Source of the DNA: Aegilops tauschii subsp. strangulata
Taxonomy: Eukaryota > Streptophyta > Magnoliopsida > Poales > Poaceae
Assembly (NCBI RefSeq): GCF_002575655.3
Contig: NC_053039.3
Span: 377,371,633-377,435,632, forward strand
DNA length: 64,000 nucleotides
Direction: 5' to 3'
Each line of letters starts with the position of its first letter. Within the stretch, counting starts at the first letter, position 1. Below, in pieces: positions 38,807-49,320 of the stretch. The position numbers and the translations under genes are program-made. A model generated the notes under the pieces. It ran no database searches. It was given only the letters and a program-made list of their open reading frames with translations, and was not told the origin of the DNA.

Positions 38807-38811
38807 AGACA

Positions 38812-39362
38812 CGTCTCCGGTCAATAACCAATAGCGGGACCTGGATGCCCATATTGACTCCCACATATTCTACGAAGATCTTTATCGGTCAGACCGCATA
38901 ACAACATACGTTGTTCCCTTTGTCACCGGTATGTTACTTGCCCGAGATTTGATCGTCGGTATCTCAATACCTAGTTCAATCTCGTTACCGGCAAGTCTCT
39001 TTACTCGTTCCGTAACACATCATCCCGCAACTAACTCATTAGTCACAATGCTTGCAAGGCTTATAGTGATGTGCTTTACCGAGTGGGCCTAGAGATACCT
39101 CTGCGACAATCGGAGTGACAAATCCTAATCTCGAAATACGCCAAGCCAACAAGTACCTTTGGAGACACCTATAGAGCACCTTTATAATCACCCATTTACG
39201 TTGTGACGTTTGGTAGCACACAAAGTGTTCCTCCGGCAAACGGGAGTTGCATAATCTCATAGTCATAGGAACATGTATAAGCCATGAAGAAAGCAATAGC
39301 AACATAATAAACGATCGAGTGCTAAGCTAACGGAATGGGTCAAGTCAATCACGTCATTCTCC
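38812..39362 (-). repeat. B3 LTR, right portion, truncated at a palindromic junction
   Basis: This continues B3 after the C insertion (CGTCTCCGGTCAATAACC). It stops at CATTCTCC, about 250 bases short of the LTR start, where the sequence turns into an oppositely oriented LTR. Confidence 0.88.
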
Positions 39363-40876
39363 ATTTGATATTTCCTAATGAGGTGATCACCTCATTAGGA
39401 GAATGACGTGATTGACTTGAACCATTCCGTTAGTTTAGCACTCGATCGTTTAGTATGTTGCTATTGCTTTCTTCATGACTTATACATGTTCCTATGACTA
39501 TGAGATTATGCAACTCCCGTTTACCGGAGGAACACTTTGTGTGCTACCAAACGTCACAACGTAAATGGGTGATTATAAAGGTGCTCTACAGGTGTCTCCA
39601 AAGGTACTTGTTGGGTTGGCGTATTTCGAGATTAGGATTTGTCACTCCGATTGTCGGAGAGGTATCTCTGGGCCCACTCGGTAATGCACATCACTATAAG
39701 CCTTGGAAGCATTGTGACTAATAAGTTAGTTGCGGGATGATGTGTTACGGAACGAGTAAAGAGACTTGCCGGTAACGAGATTGAACTAGGTATCGAGATA
39801 CCGACGATCAAATCCCGGGCAAGTAACATACCGGTGACAAAGGGAACAACGTATGTTGTTATGCGGTCTGACCGATAAAGATCTTCGTAGAATATGTGGG
39901 AGCCAATATGGGCATCCAGGTCCCGCTATTGGTTATTGACCGGAGACGTGTCTCGGTCATGTCTACATAGTTCTCGAACCCGTAGGGTCCGCACGCTTAA
40001 CGTTACGATGACAGTTTTATTGAGTTTTAATGTACCGAAGGAGTTCGGAGTCCCGGATGAGATCGGGGACATGACGAGGAGTCTCGAAATGGCCGAGACA
40101 TAAAGATCGATATATTGGACGACTATATTCGGACTTCGGAAGGTTCCGAGTGATTCGGGTATTTTTCGGAGTACCGGAGAGTTACGGGAATACGTATTGG
40201 GCCTTATTGGGCCATACGGGAAAGAAGAAAAAGGGCCTCAAGGGTGGCCGCACCCCTCCCCTTGGTCTGGTCCGAATTGGACTAGGGAAGGGGGGCGCCC
40301 CCTTCCTTCCTTCTCTTTTTCCCTTCCTCTTTTCCTATTCCATATGGGAGGTGGAATCCAACTAGGACTAGGGAGTCCTAGTAGGACTCCACACTTGGTG
40401 CGCCCCCTCCTAGGGCCGGCCTCCTCCTCCCTTGCTCCTTTATATACGGGGGCAGGGGGGCACCCCAGAGACACAACAATTGATCCTTGAGATCTCTTAG
40501 CCGTGTGCGGTGCCCCCCTCCACCATATTACACCTCGATAATACCGTTGCGGAGCTTAGGCGAAGCCCTGCATCGGTGGAACATCATCATCGTCACCACG
40601 CCGTCGTGCTGACGAAACTCTCCCTCAACACTCGGCTGGATCGGAGTTCGAGGGACGTCATCGAGCTGAATGTGTGTAGAACTCGGAGGTGCCGTACGTT
40701 CGGTACTTGATCGGTCGGATCGTGAAGACGTACGACTACATCAACCGCGTTGTGATAACGCTTCCGCTGTCGGTCTACGAGGGTACGTGGACAACACTCT
40801 CCCCTCTCGTTGCTATGCATCACCATGATCTTGCGTGTGCGTAGGAATTTTTTTGAAATTACTACGTTCCCCAACA
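39363..40876 (+). repeat. B4: oppositely oriented B-type LTR, head-to-head with B3
   Basis: A + strand LTR lacking its first part but with an intact end CCCCAACA at 40,876. Its U3 half matches B2 almost exactly (23,207-23,404 against 39,632-39,829). Its GC-rich pre-TATA segment (about 40,260-40,440) differs from all other B LTRs. The junction contains a 28-bp perfect palindrome (39,373-39,400). Decayed gag of element D follows immediately, with no PBS, so this is not D's own LTR. Confidence 0.85.
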
Positions 40877-43800
40877 GAAGGCTTATGTCCTTAATGCACC
40901 GCTCGGTGTGCTGAACCTCAGCGTCGTCTGTAGATGTTGCGAAACATCTGACATACACGTTTTGATGACTACGTGATAGTTCAGTGCGTAATGCTAACGG
41001 TTTAGAATTGTGGCACCAAAGACGTTTTTGAAACGTCGCAGAACATATGAGATGTTCCGAAGACTGAAATTGGGATTTCAGACTAGTGCCCACGTCAAGA
41101 GGTATGAGACCCCTGACAAGTTTCTTAAGCCTGCAAACAAAGGGAGAAAAGCTCAATCGTTGAGCATATGCTCAGATTGTCTGAGTGCCACAATCGCTTG
41201 AATCGAGTGGGAGTTAATCTTCCAGATGACATAGTGATGGTTCTCCATAGTCAATGCCACCAAGCTATTAGAGCTTCGTGATGAACTATAACATATCAGG
41301 GATGGACATGATGATCCTTAAGCAACTCGCGATGTTTGACACCACGAAAGTAGAAATCAAGAAGGAGCATCAATTGTTGATGATTAGTAAAACCACTAGT
41401 TTCTGGAAGGGCAAGGGCAAAAGGGATACTTCATGAAACAGCAAATCATTTGCTGCTCTAGTGAAGAATCCCAAGGTTGAACCCAAACCCGAGACTAAGT
41501 GCTCCTGTAATGAGGGGAACGGTCACTGAAGCAGAACTACCCTAGATACTTGGTAGATGAGAAGGCAGGCAAGGTCGACAGAAGTATATTGGATATACAT
41601 TATATGAATGTGTACTTTACTAGTACTCCTAGCAGCACCAGGGTATTAGATACCGGTTCGGTTCCTAAGTGTTAGTAACTCGAAATAAAAGCTGTGGAAT
41701 AAACGGAGACTAGCTAAAGGTGAGATGACGATATGTGTTGGAAGTGTTTCCAAGGTTGATTTGATCAAGCATCGCATGCTCCCTCTACCATCGAGATTGG
41801 TGTTAAACCTAAATAATTGTTATTTGGTGTTTACATAGACATGATTGGATTATGTTGTTCATTTAAGAAGAATAATGGTTACTCTTTTTATTTGAATAAT
41901 ACCTTCAATGGTCTTGCACCTAAAATAAATGGTTTATTGAATCTCGATCGTAGTGATACACATGTTCATGCCAAAAGTAATGATAGTACCACATACTTGT
42001 GGCACTGCTATTCGAGTCATATTGGGATAAAACGCATGAAGAAGCTCCATGTAGATGGATCTTTGGACTCACTCGTTTTTGAAAGGATTGAGACATGCGA
42101 ACCATGTCTATTGGTATATATATGCATGAAGAAACTCCATGCAGATGGATCGTTTGGACTCACTTGATTTTGAATCACTTGAGACATGCAAATCATACCA
42201 TATGGGCAAGATGACTGAAAGGCCTCGTTTTCAGTAAGATGGAACAAGAGAGCAACTTGTTGGAAGTAACACATTTGATGTGTGCAGTCCAATGAGTGTT
42301 GAGGCACGCAGTGGATATCGATATGTTCTTACTTCACAGATGATTTGAGTAGATGCTGAGAATATTTACTTGATGAAACACAAGTCTGAATTATTGACAG
42401 GTTCAAGTAATTTCAGAGTGAAGTTGAAGATCGTCGTGACAAGAGGATAAAATATCTATGATATGATCATAGAGATATCCGAGTTACGAGTTTGGCACAC
42501 AATTAAGACATTGTGGAAAGTGTTTCACAATTAATACCGCCTGGAACACCACAGTGTGATGGTGTGTCTGAACATCATAACTGCACCCTATTGGATATGG
42601 TGCATACCATGATGTCTCTTATCGAATTACCACTATGGTTTATGGGTTAGGCATTAGAGACAACCGCATTCACTTTAAATAGGGCACCACGCAATTCCGT
42701 TGAGACGACACCGTATGAACTATGGTTTAGAGAAACCTAAGCTGTCGTTTCTTAAAAGTCTAGGGCTGCGACACTTATGTGAAAAAGTTTCAGGCTGATA
42801 AGCTCGAACCCAAAGCGGATAAATGCATCTTCATAGAATACCGAAAACAGTTGGGTATACCTCCTGTTTCAGATCTGGAAGTAAACAGGTCCTTTCTCGG
42901 GAAAAAAGTTTCTCTCGAAAGAATTGAGTGGGAGGACGGTGGAGACTTGATGAGGTTATTGAACCATAACTTCAACTAGTGTGTAGCAGGGCACAGGAAG
43001 TTGTTCCTGTGGCACCTACACCAATTGAAGTGGAAGCTTATGATAGTGATCATGAACCTTCGGATCAAGTCACTACCAAACCTCGTAGGTCGATAAGGAT
43101 GCGTACTACTTCAGAGTGGTACGTAATCCTGTCTTGGAAGTCATGTTGCTAGACAACAATGAACCTACGAGCTATGGAGAAGCGATGGTGGGCCCATATT
43201 CCGACAAATGGTTAGAAGCCATGAAATCCGAGATAGGATCCATGTATCAGAACAAAGCATGGACTTTGGTGAACTTGCCCGATGATCGGCAAGCCATTGA
43301 GATAAATGGATCTTTAAGAAGAAGACAGACGTGGACGGTAAGGTTACCGTCTATGAAGCTCGACTTGTGGCAAAGAGTATTTTCACAAGTTCAAGGAGTT
43401 GACTACGATGAGATTTTCTCATCCGTAGCGATGCTTAAGTCCATCGGAATCATGTTAGCATTAGCTGCATTTATGAAATCTAGCAGATGGATGTCAAAAA
43501 TAAGTTTCCTTACCAGTTTTCGTAAGGAAAGGTTGTATGTGATACAACCAGAAGGTTTTTGTCAATCCTGAAAGATGCTAACAAGTATGCAAAGCTCTAG
43601 CAATCCTTCTAAGGACTGGAGTAAGCATCTCGGAGTTGGAATGTATGCTTTGATGAGATGATCAAAGTTTTTGGGTTTATACAAAGTTTGTTAGAAACTT
43701 GTATTTACAATAAAGTGAGTGGGAGCGCTACAACATTTCTGATAAGTATATGTGAATGACATATTGTTGATCCGAAATGATGTAAATTTTTTGGAAAGCA

Positions 43801-44610
43801 TAAAGGGTTGTTTGAAAGGAGTTTTTTCAAAGGAAGACCTAGATAAAGCTGCTTAGATATTGGGCATCAAGATCTATAGAGATAGATCAAGACGCCTGAT
43901 GATACTTTCAAAGAACGCACACCTTGACATGATTTTGAAAGAGTTCAAAATAGATCAGCAAGGAAGGAGTTCTTGGCTGTGTTACAAGGTGTGAGTATTG
44001 AGTAAGACTCAAGACCTGACCACAGCAGAAGAGAGAGAAAGGACGAAGGTCGTCCCCTATGCTTTAGACGTAGGCTCTACAGTATGCTATGCTGTGTACC
44101 GCACATGAAGTGTGCCTTGCCATGAGTTGGTCAAGGGGTACAATAGTGATCCGGGAATGGATCACATGACAGTGGTCAAACTTATCCTTAGTATCTAGTG
44201 GACTAAGGAATTTTCTTGATTATGGAGGTGAAAAGGAGTTCATCGTAAAGGGTTACGTCGATGCGAACTTTGACACTAATCCGGATGACTCTGAGTAGTA
44301 AACCGGATTCGTATAGTAGAGCAGTTATTTGAAATGGCTCCAAATAACGTGTGGTAGCATCCACAAGATGACATAGATATTCGTAAGGCACACACGGATC
44401 TGAAAGGTTCAGACCCGTTGACTAATAACCTCTCTCACAAGCATAACATGATCAAACCAGAACTCATTGAGTGTTAATCACATAGTGATGTGAACTAGAT
44501 TGTTGACTCTAGTAAACTCTTTGGATGTTGGTCACATGGTGATGTGACCTGTGAGTGTTAATCACATGGTGATGTGAACTAGATTATTGACTCTAGTGCA
44601 AGTGGGAGAC
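40877..44610 (+). pseudogene. Element D: decayed gag-pol of an old copia element
   Basis: Begins inside gag (YVLNAPLG-like) directly after LTR B4 and proceeds through recognisable but frame-broken blocks. These are gag (about 41,040-41,110), GAG-pre-integrase (WHCYSSHIGIKRMKKLH, about 42,000), integrase, the pol linker, an RT remnant (open frame 43,116-43,571) and an RNase H remnant (about 44,240-44,300). Stops and indels occur every 100-300 bases. Near 44,470-44,590 a motif with CACATGGTGATGTGA is repeated three times before the polypurine tract. This is the oldest copia copy here. Confidence 0.88.
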
Positions 44611-46393
44611 TGTTGGAAATATGCCCTAGAGGCAATAATAAATTGGTTATTATTATATTTCCTAGTTCATGATAATCGTTTATTATCCATGATAGAATTG
44701 TATTGATAGGAAACTCAGATACATGTGTGGATACATAGACAACACCATGTCCCTAGTAAGCCTCTAGTTGACTAGCTCGTTGATCAATAGATGGTTACGG
44801 TTTCCTGACCATGGACATTGGATGTCGTTGATAACGGGATCACATCATTAGGAGAATGATGTGATGGACAAGACCCAATCCTAAGCCTAGCACAAGATCG
44901 TGTAGTTCGTATGCTAAGAGCTTTTCTAATGTCAAGTATCATTTCCTTAGACCATGAGATTGTGCAACTCCCGGATACCGTAGGAATGCTTTGGGTGTAC
45001 CAAACGTCACAACGTAACTGGGTGGCTATAAAGGTGCACTACAGGTATCTCCGAAAGTGTCTGTTGGGTTGGCACGAATCGAGACTGGGATTTGTCACTT
45101 CGTGTAAACGGAGAGGTATCTCTGGGCCCACTCGGTAGGACATCATCATAATGTGCACAATGTGACCAAGGAGTTGATCACGGGATGATGTGAGTTACGG
45201 AACGAGTAAAGAGACTTGCCGGTAACGAGATTGAACAAGGTATCGGGATACCGACGATCGAATCTCGGGCAAGTAACATACCGATAGACAAAGGGAATTG
45301 CATACGGGATTGATTGAATCCCCGACATCGTGGTTCATCCGATGAGATCATCATGGAACATGTGGGAGCGAACATGGGTATCCAGATCCCGCTGTTGGTT
45401 ATTGACCGGAGAACGTCTCGGTCATGTCTGCATGGTTCCCGAACCCGTAGGGTCTACACGCTTAAGGTTCGATGACGCTAGGGTTATAGGGAATAGATGT
45501 ACGTGGTTACCGAATGTTGTTCGGAGTCCCGGATGAGATCCCGGACGTCACGAGGAGTTCCGGAATGGTCCGGAGGTAAAGATTTATATATGGGAAGTCC
45601 TGTTTTGGTCACCGGAAAGGTTTCGGGTGATATCGGTAATGTACCGGGACCACCGGGAGGGTCCCGGGGGTCCACCAAGTGGGGCCACCAGCCCCAGAAG
45701 GCTGCGTGGGCCAAGTGTGGGAAGGGACCAGCCCCAGGTGGGCTGGTGCGCCCCCCACCAAGGCCCAAGGCGCATGGGAGAGTGGGAGGGGGCAAACCCT
45801 AGGTCCAGATGGGCCTTAAGGCCCACCCTAGTGGCGCCCCCCCTCTCCTCCCCTTGGCCGCACCCTAGAAGGGTTTGGGGGCTGCCGCCACCCCTGGGGA
45901 GGGAACCCTAGATGGGGGCGCAACCCCTCCCCTTCCCCTATATATACTTGAGGTATTTGGGGCTGCCATACACGACGAGAACCTCTCTCTCATGGCGCAG
46001 CCCTACCCCTCTTCCTCCTCCTCTCCCGCGGTGCTTGGCGAAGCCCTGCAGGATTGCCACGCTCCTCCACCACCACCACGCCGTCGTGCTGCTGCTGGAC
46101 GGAGTCTTCCCCAACCTCTCCCTCTCTCCTTGCTGGATCAAGGCGTGGGAGACGTCACCGGGCTGCACGTGTGTTGAACGCGGAGGCACCGTTCTTCAGT
46201 GCTTAGATCGGAATCAACTGCGATCTGAATCGCTACGAGTACGACTCCTTCATCCGCGTTCTTGCAACGCTTCCGCATCGCGATCTACAAGGGAATGTAG
46301 ATGCACTCCCCTTCCCCTCGTTGCTAGATTACTCCATAGATTGATCTTGGTGATGCGTAGAAAATTTTGAATTTCCGCTACGTTCCCCTAACA
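44611..46393 (+). repeat. 3' LTR of element D (WIS/Angela group)
   Basis: Starts TGTTGGAAATATGCCC right after the polypurine tract AAGTGGGAGAC and ends CCCCTAACA. Length 1,783 bp, with TATATATA near 45,940. The 5' LTR is missing, so no TSD can be tested; the five bases after it are CCCAC. Confidence 0.9.
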
Positions 46394-47048
46394 CCCACCA
46401 TGCCAGTTGGACTCCCAGAGAGAAGTAGCACGTTGGCTACTGCAGTGGCTAGTGGAAGCATCTGATGAAGCAAAACAAGCGACGGTGCAGGCGCTGTACA
46501 GCCTGTGGCTGGCTAGGAACGACGCGAGAGAAGGGAAGATGATCAAGCCACCACATGAAATATTGGCTTCAGTCTTGCGGCAGATGGAGGAGTGGATGCT
46601 GGCACACCCCACTTCAGGTAATGTTCCAGCACAGCAGCAGCACCAGAAGTGGGAGCCGCCGGACGAGGGGTGGATCAAGGTGAACTCCGACGGCGCAACT
46701 TCAAAAATGGGGGACAAGGCTGGTGGTGGGGCTGTGCTTAGGGACCATATGGGAGCGTTCAGAGTAGGTATGTGTCACTATTTCTCTGTTGTGGTTGATC
46801 CCGAGGTGGCTGAGCTCTTGGCATGTAAGCGGGCTCTGGAGGTAGCAAATGAAATCAACGATCCACGAGTGCATGTGGAGTTAGACTCTCAGGGAGTGGT
46901 GCATATGTTGAAGAAACACTCAAGGGAGCTCTCGGCGTCCGGGCCGCTGGTGGAGGAGATCGAAGCCTTGTTGAGGTCCTTTGTGGATTATAAGGTGTCT
47001 TGGGTTAGACGATCAGCAAATGTTGCCGCGCATAAGCTAGCTAGCTAG
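46394..47048 (+). pseudogene. LINE ORF2: RNase H-like C-terminal domain
   Basis: The open frame reaches back to the LTR D border and ends TAG at 47,046-47,048. A helical linker (WLLQWLVEASDEAKQ, LYSLWLARND) precedes a plant RVT_3-type RNase H fold. Catalytic acidic residues are visible: Asp in NSDGA (46,689-46,691), Glu in VAELLA (46,812-46,814) and Asp in ELDSQ (46,884-46,886). The domain would remove template RNA during LINE reverse transcription. The frame is intact here, although ORF2 as a whole is dead. The thumb and zinc-binding regions that should precede it are absent. Confidence 0.88.
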
Positions 47049-47178
47049 AGTAGGTGTGGGTGATGAACTTTGTAAGGTTTGGTTGGGGGCTCCCCCGAAC
47101 TTCGTTCTTTCTGTTTTGTCGGATGAGATTCCGAACCTCGTAAGTTAAATAAAGCGGCAATTTTGTCCCTAAAAAAAC
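47049..47178 (+). other. LINE 3' UTR and A-run
   Basis: About 120 bases with an AATAAA-like ATAAAG near 47,147, ending in CCCTAAAAAAAC. The TSD begins at 47,179. Confidence 0.85.
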
Positions 47179-47192
47179 AGGTTGCGCAAATT
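47179..47192. repeat. LINE target-site duplication, right copy
   Basis: AGGTTGCGCAAATT, identical to 6,748-6,761. Confidence 0.93.
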
Positions 47193-49320
47193 TATAGTTG
47201 GGTGTGGGGAAAATGTCAGAGAGGATTGGTGGGTTGGGCCAAAAATCTCTTAAAGACAGTTTTCCTAGGCTCTATAATGTCTGTTCTGATTAAAATAAAT
47301 TTGTGGCAGAGATGTTTGGTAAAGGTTTGAATAATCTTAGTTTTAGAAGAACATTGTATGGTGAGTTATTGGAGCTATGGGATCACATTAAAGAAGTTTG
47401 TGCTTCTGTGGTTTTGAATGAACAAAAAGATGTGATTAAGTGGCCTTTGACTGGCAATGGGGTGTACACAGTGAAATCTTATTATAGATTTCCGATTCAA
47501 ACTGGCTCTAAATACCCACATAATTTTTTTGTGGGGAGTTAAAATGCCTCCACGAGTCAAAGTTTTTATGTGCTTGGCTCTAAGAAATTGCATTCTTACC
47601 AAAGACAATTTGTTGCATAGGGGGTGGGCTGGTGATAGTAAGTGTTCTTTTTGTGGGAGAGAAGAAATTGTTAATCACCTGTGTTTCCATTGTTCTATTG
47701 CGAAATTGTTATGGGATATTATGAAATGTGTTTTTGACATGTTTGATATACCTGATACTATTCATGATTTGTTCAATTCTTAGGTGAAAAAAATCAATAA
47801 GAACTACAGAGATTTAGTGGTGGTTGGAATTTCTACTATCTTTTGGACTTTATGAAAGTTTAGAAATAGGGTCGTTTTATAACAACAGGGTCACCGATCC
47901 CTGTGTTCTAGTGAATATGATTCTAAAATGGTTACATGAATGGAATATCTTGCAGACAAATCAAGAAAAAATAAGGTGAATGACGGCGGGCGCAAGGTAG
48001 GTTGAACGGGTAGCAAGGGAAGTCTTCAAAGCGGCGCATGGGTGGAGAGTTGGAGCCGGCAGGATCATGGCAGGCTGATCTCCAAGGCTTTCTACATGGC
48101 ACCAATCTGAAGATGTTTATTTATGCATGTTTCCTTAGTTTGCATGTTTGTTGCCGCAACTTTCTCATGGAACCTTTCCCTATCATAGTGGTAGATGTTA
48201 TTTTGATGGGACAATTACATTTTTACCCCTAGTTGGTTCCTACCCACGGGTTTTGCCCTTACTTTTCGAGCTTGCTCAGTTTTGCCCTTACTTTTTCTGT
48301 CGAGGTCCCTCGAATGCCCTTTGACCGTATGACCAAAATTTTGAAAATTCATAACTAATTCATATGAACTCAGAAAAATGCAAATAAGATATAAAAATGT
48401 TCAGATAAACATTACCTTTATGTGCATATCATTTGCATTCAGGACAAACGCACCCTTTCAACTACCTGAGTTAATTAATGTTATTAACATTATTAAAAAT
48501 AAAAAGGTATAAACAATATTTTTCGTGAATAAAAATTACATGCAAATGTAGGTGATGTTTCTGAACATCCTGATATCTTATTTACATTTTTCTGAGTTCG
48601 TATCAACTTGTTATGAAGTTTCCAAATAATGGTCAAAGTCGTTAGAACATTCTTAACAAGATGATACGAACTCAGAAAAAATGCAAATAAGATATCTGGA
48701 TGTTCAGAAAACATCACTTACATTTGTATGTAATTTTTATTCATGAAAAAAAATATTGTTCATACCTTTTTATTTTTAATAATGTTAATAACATTAATTA
48801 CCTCAAGTAGTTCAAAGGGTGCTTTTGTCCTGAATGCAAATGGTATGCACACAAAAGTAATGTTTATCTGAACATTTTGATATCTTATTTGCATTTTTCT
48901 GAGTTCATATGAATTAGTTATGAATTTTCAAAGTTTTGGTCAAACGGTCAAAGGGCATTCGAGGGATCTCGACGGAAAAAGTAAGGGCAAAACTGAGCAA
49001 GCTCGAAAAGTAAGGGCAAAACCCGTGGGTAGGAACCAACTAGGGGTAAAAATGCAATTGTCCCTATTTTGATTCTCTCCTGGAGACTCGCTTGTGGGCT
49101 TTGAGCGGAGATCATGAATGTTGATGGTTGTAAGGGAGTAAGGGATCGCCTTTGTTGTCTAGTTGGGGGTTAGGTCCCAGGTGGTCGCTGGAGGGGGGGG
49201 GGGTCTCCCTTCTTAGCGATCATGCATCGTTTGGTGTTCTTTGCTGTTGCTTTTTCTTTTGAATACCTGTAATCAAGACATTGTGGTTTTTGTCAGAGAG
49301 GATGCTCTTTTACAAAAAAG
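47193..49320 (+). pseudogene. Second LINE remnant: zinc-binding C-terminus of ORF2 and 3' UTR
   Basis: The frames at 47,303-47,542 and 47,529-47,783 encode the zf-RVT part of a plant L1 ORF2: NGVYTVKSYY, then FF(W)GVKMPPRVKVFM, CSFCGREEIVNHLCFHC and AKLLW. A frameshift in the T-run near 47,525 breaks it. A typical tail (STIFWTLWKFRNR) continues in other frames to about 47,980. The 3' UTR is interrupted by the Mutator-type MITE at 48,208-49,064 and resumes with CTCTCCTGGAGACTCGC, reaching an A-rich end near 49,320. It is 5'-truncated and much older than the LINE at 6,762-47,178. Confidence 0.8.
48208..49064. mobile_element. Mutator-type foldback MITE, 857 bp
   Basis: The ends GGGACAATTACATTTTTACC and GGTAAAAATGCAATTGTCCC are inverted. 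The inverted arms extend about 410 bases each, with about three mismatches in the outer 120. A 9-bp TSD, TATTTTGAT, is at 48,199-48,207 and 49,065-49,073, which fits Mutator-like elements. No transposase frame. Within each arm a GAACTCAGAAAAATGCAAAT...TGTTCAG segment is itself paired with an inverted copy. The motif therefore occurs four times in alternating orientation (about 48,366, 48,560-48,605, 48,667-48,712 and 48,865-48,906). Confidence 0.93.

Larger units (their letters stand above)
6762..47178 (+). mobile_element. L1-type LINE, full 5' to 3' footprint, interrupted by nested LTR elements
   Basis: The LINE has a 5' UTR (6,762-6,955), ORF1 (6,956-8,595), ORF2 in three surviving pieces (8,592-8,601; 17,336-19,532; 46,394-47,048), a 3' UTR and an A-run ending at 47,178. 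The 14-bp TSD at the two outer edges shows that the outermost pieces come from one insertion. Roughly 1.2-1.4 kb of ORF2 between the reverse-transcriptase palm and the RNase H domain (thumb and zinc-binding region) is absent. All ORFs are broken, so the copy is dead. Confidence 0.9.

Noticed and set aside
39363..40876. LTR B4 as the 5' LTR of element D
   Set aside because: No PBS or leader follows it; it abuts gag directly. Its sequence belongs to the B family rather than D's own LTR type.
46394..47048. A host RNase H gene
   Set aside because: It ends in a LINE-type 3' UTR and A-run with a TSD matching the LINE 5' flank, and lacks a start at a plausible position.
47303..47783. Two small host genes with CxxC motifs
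   Set aside because: They are the zf-RVT part of a LINE ORF2 split by one frameshift.
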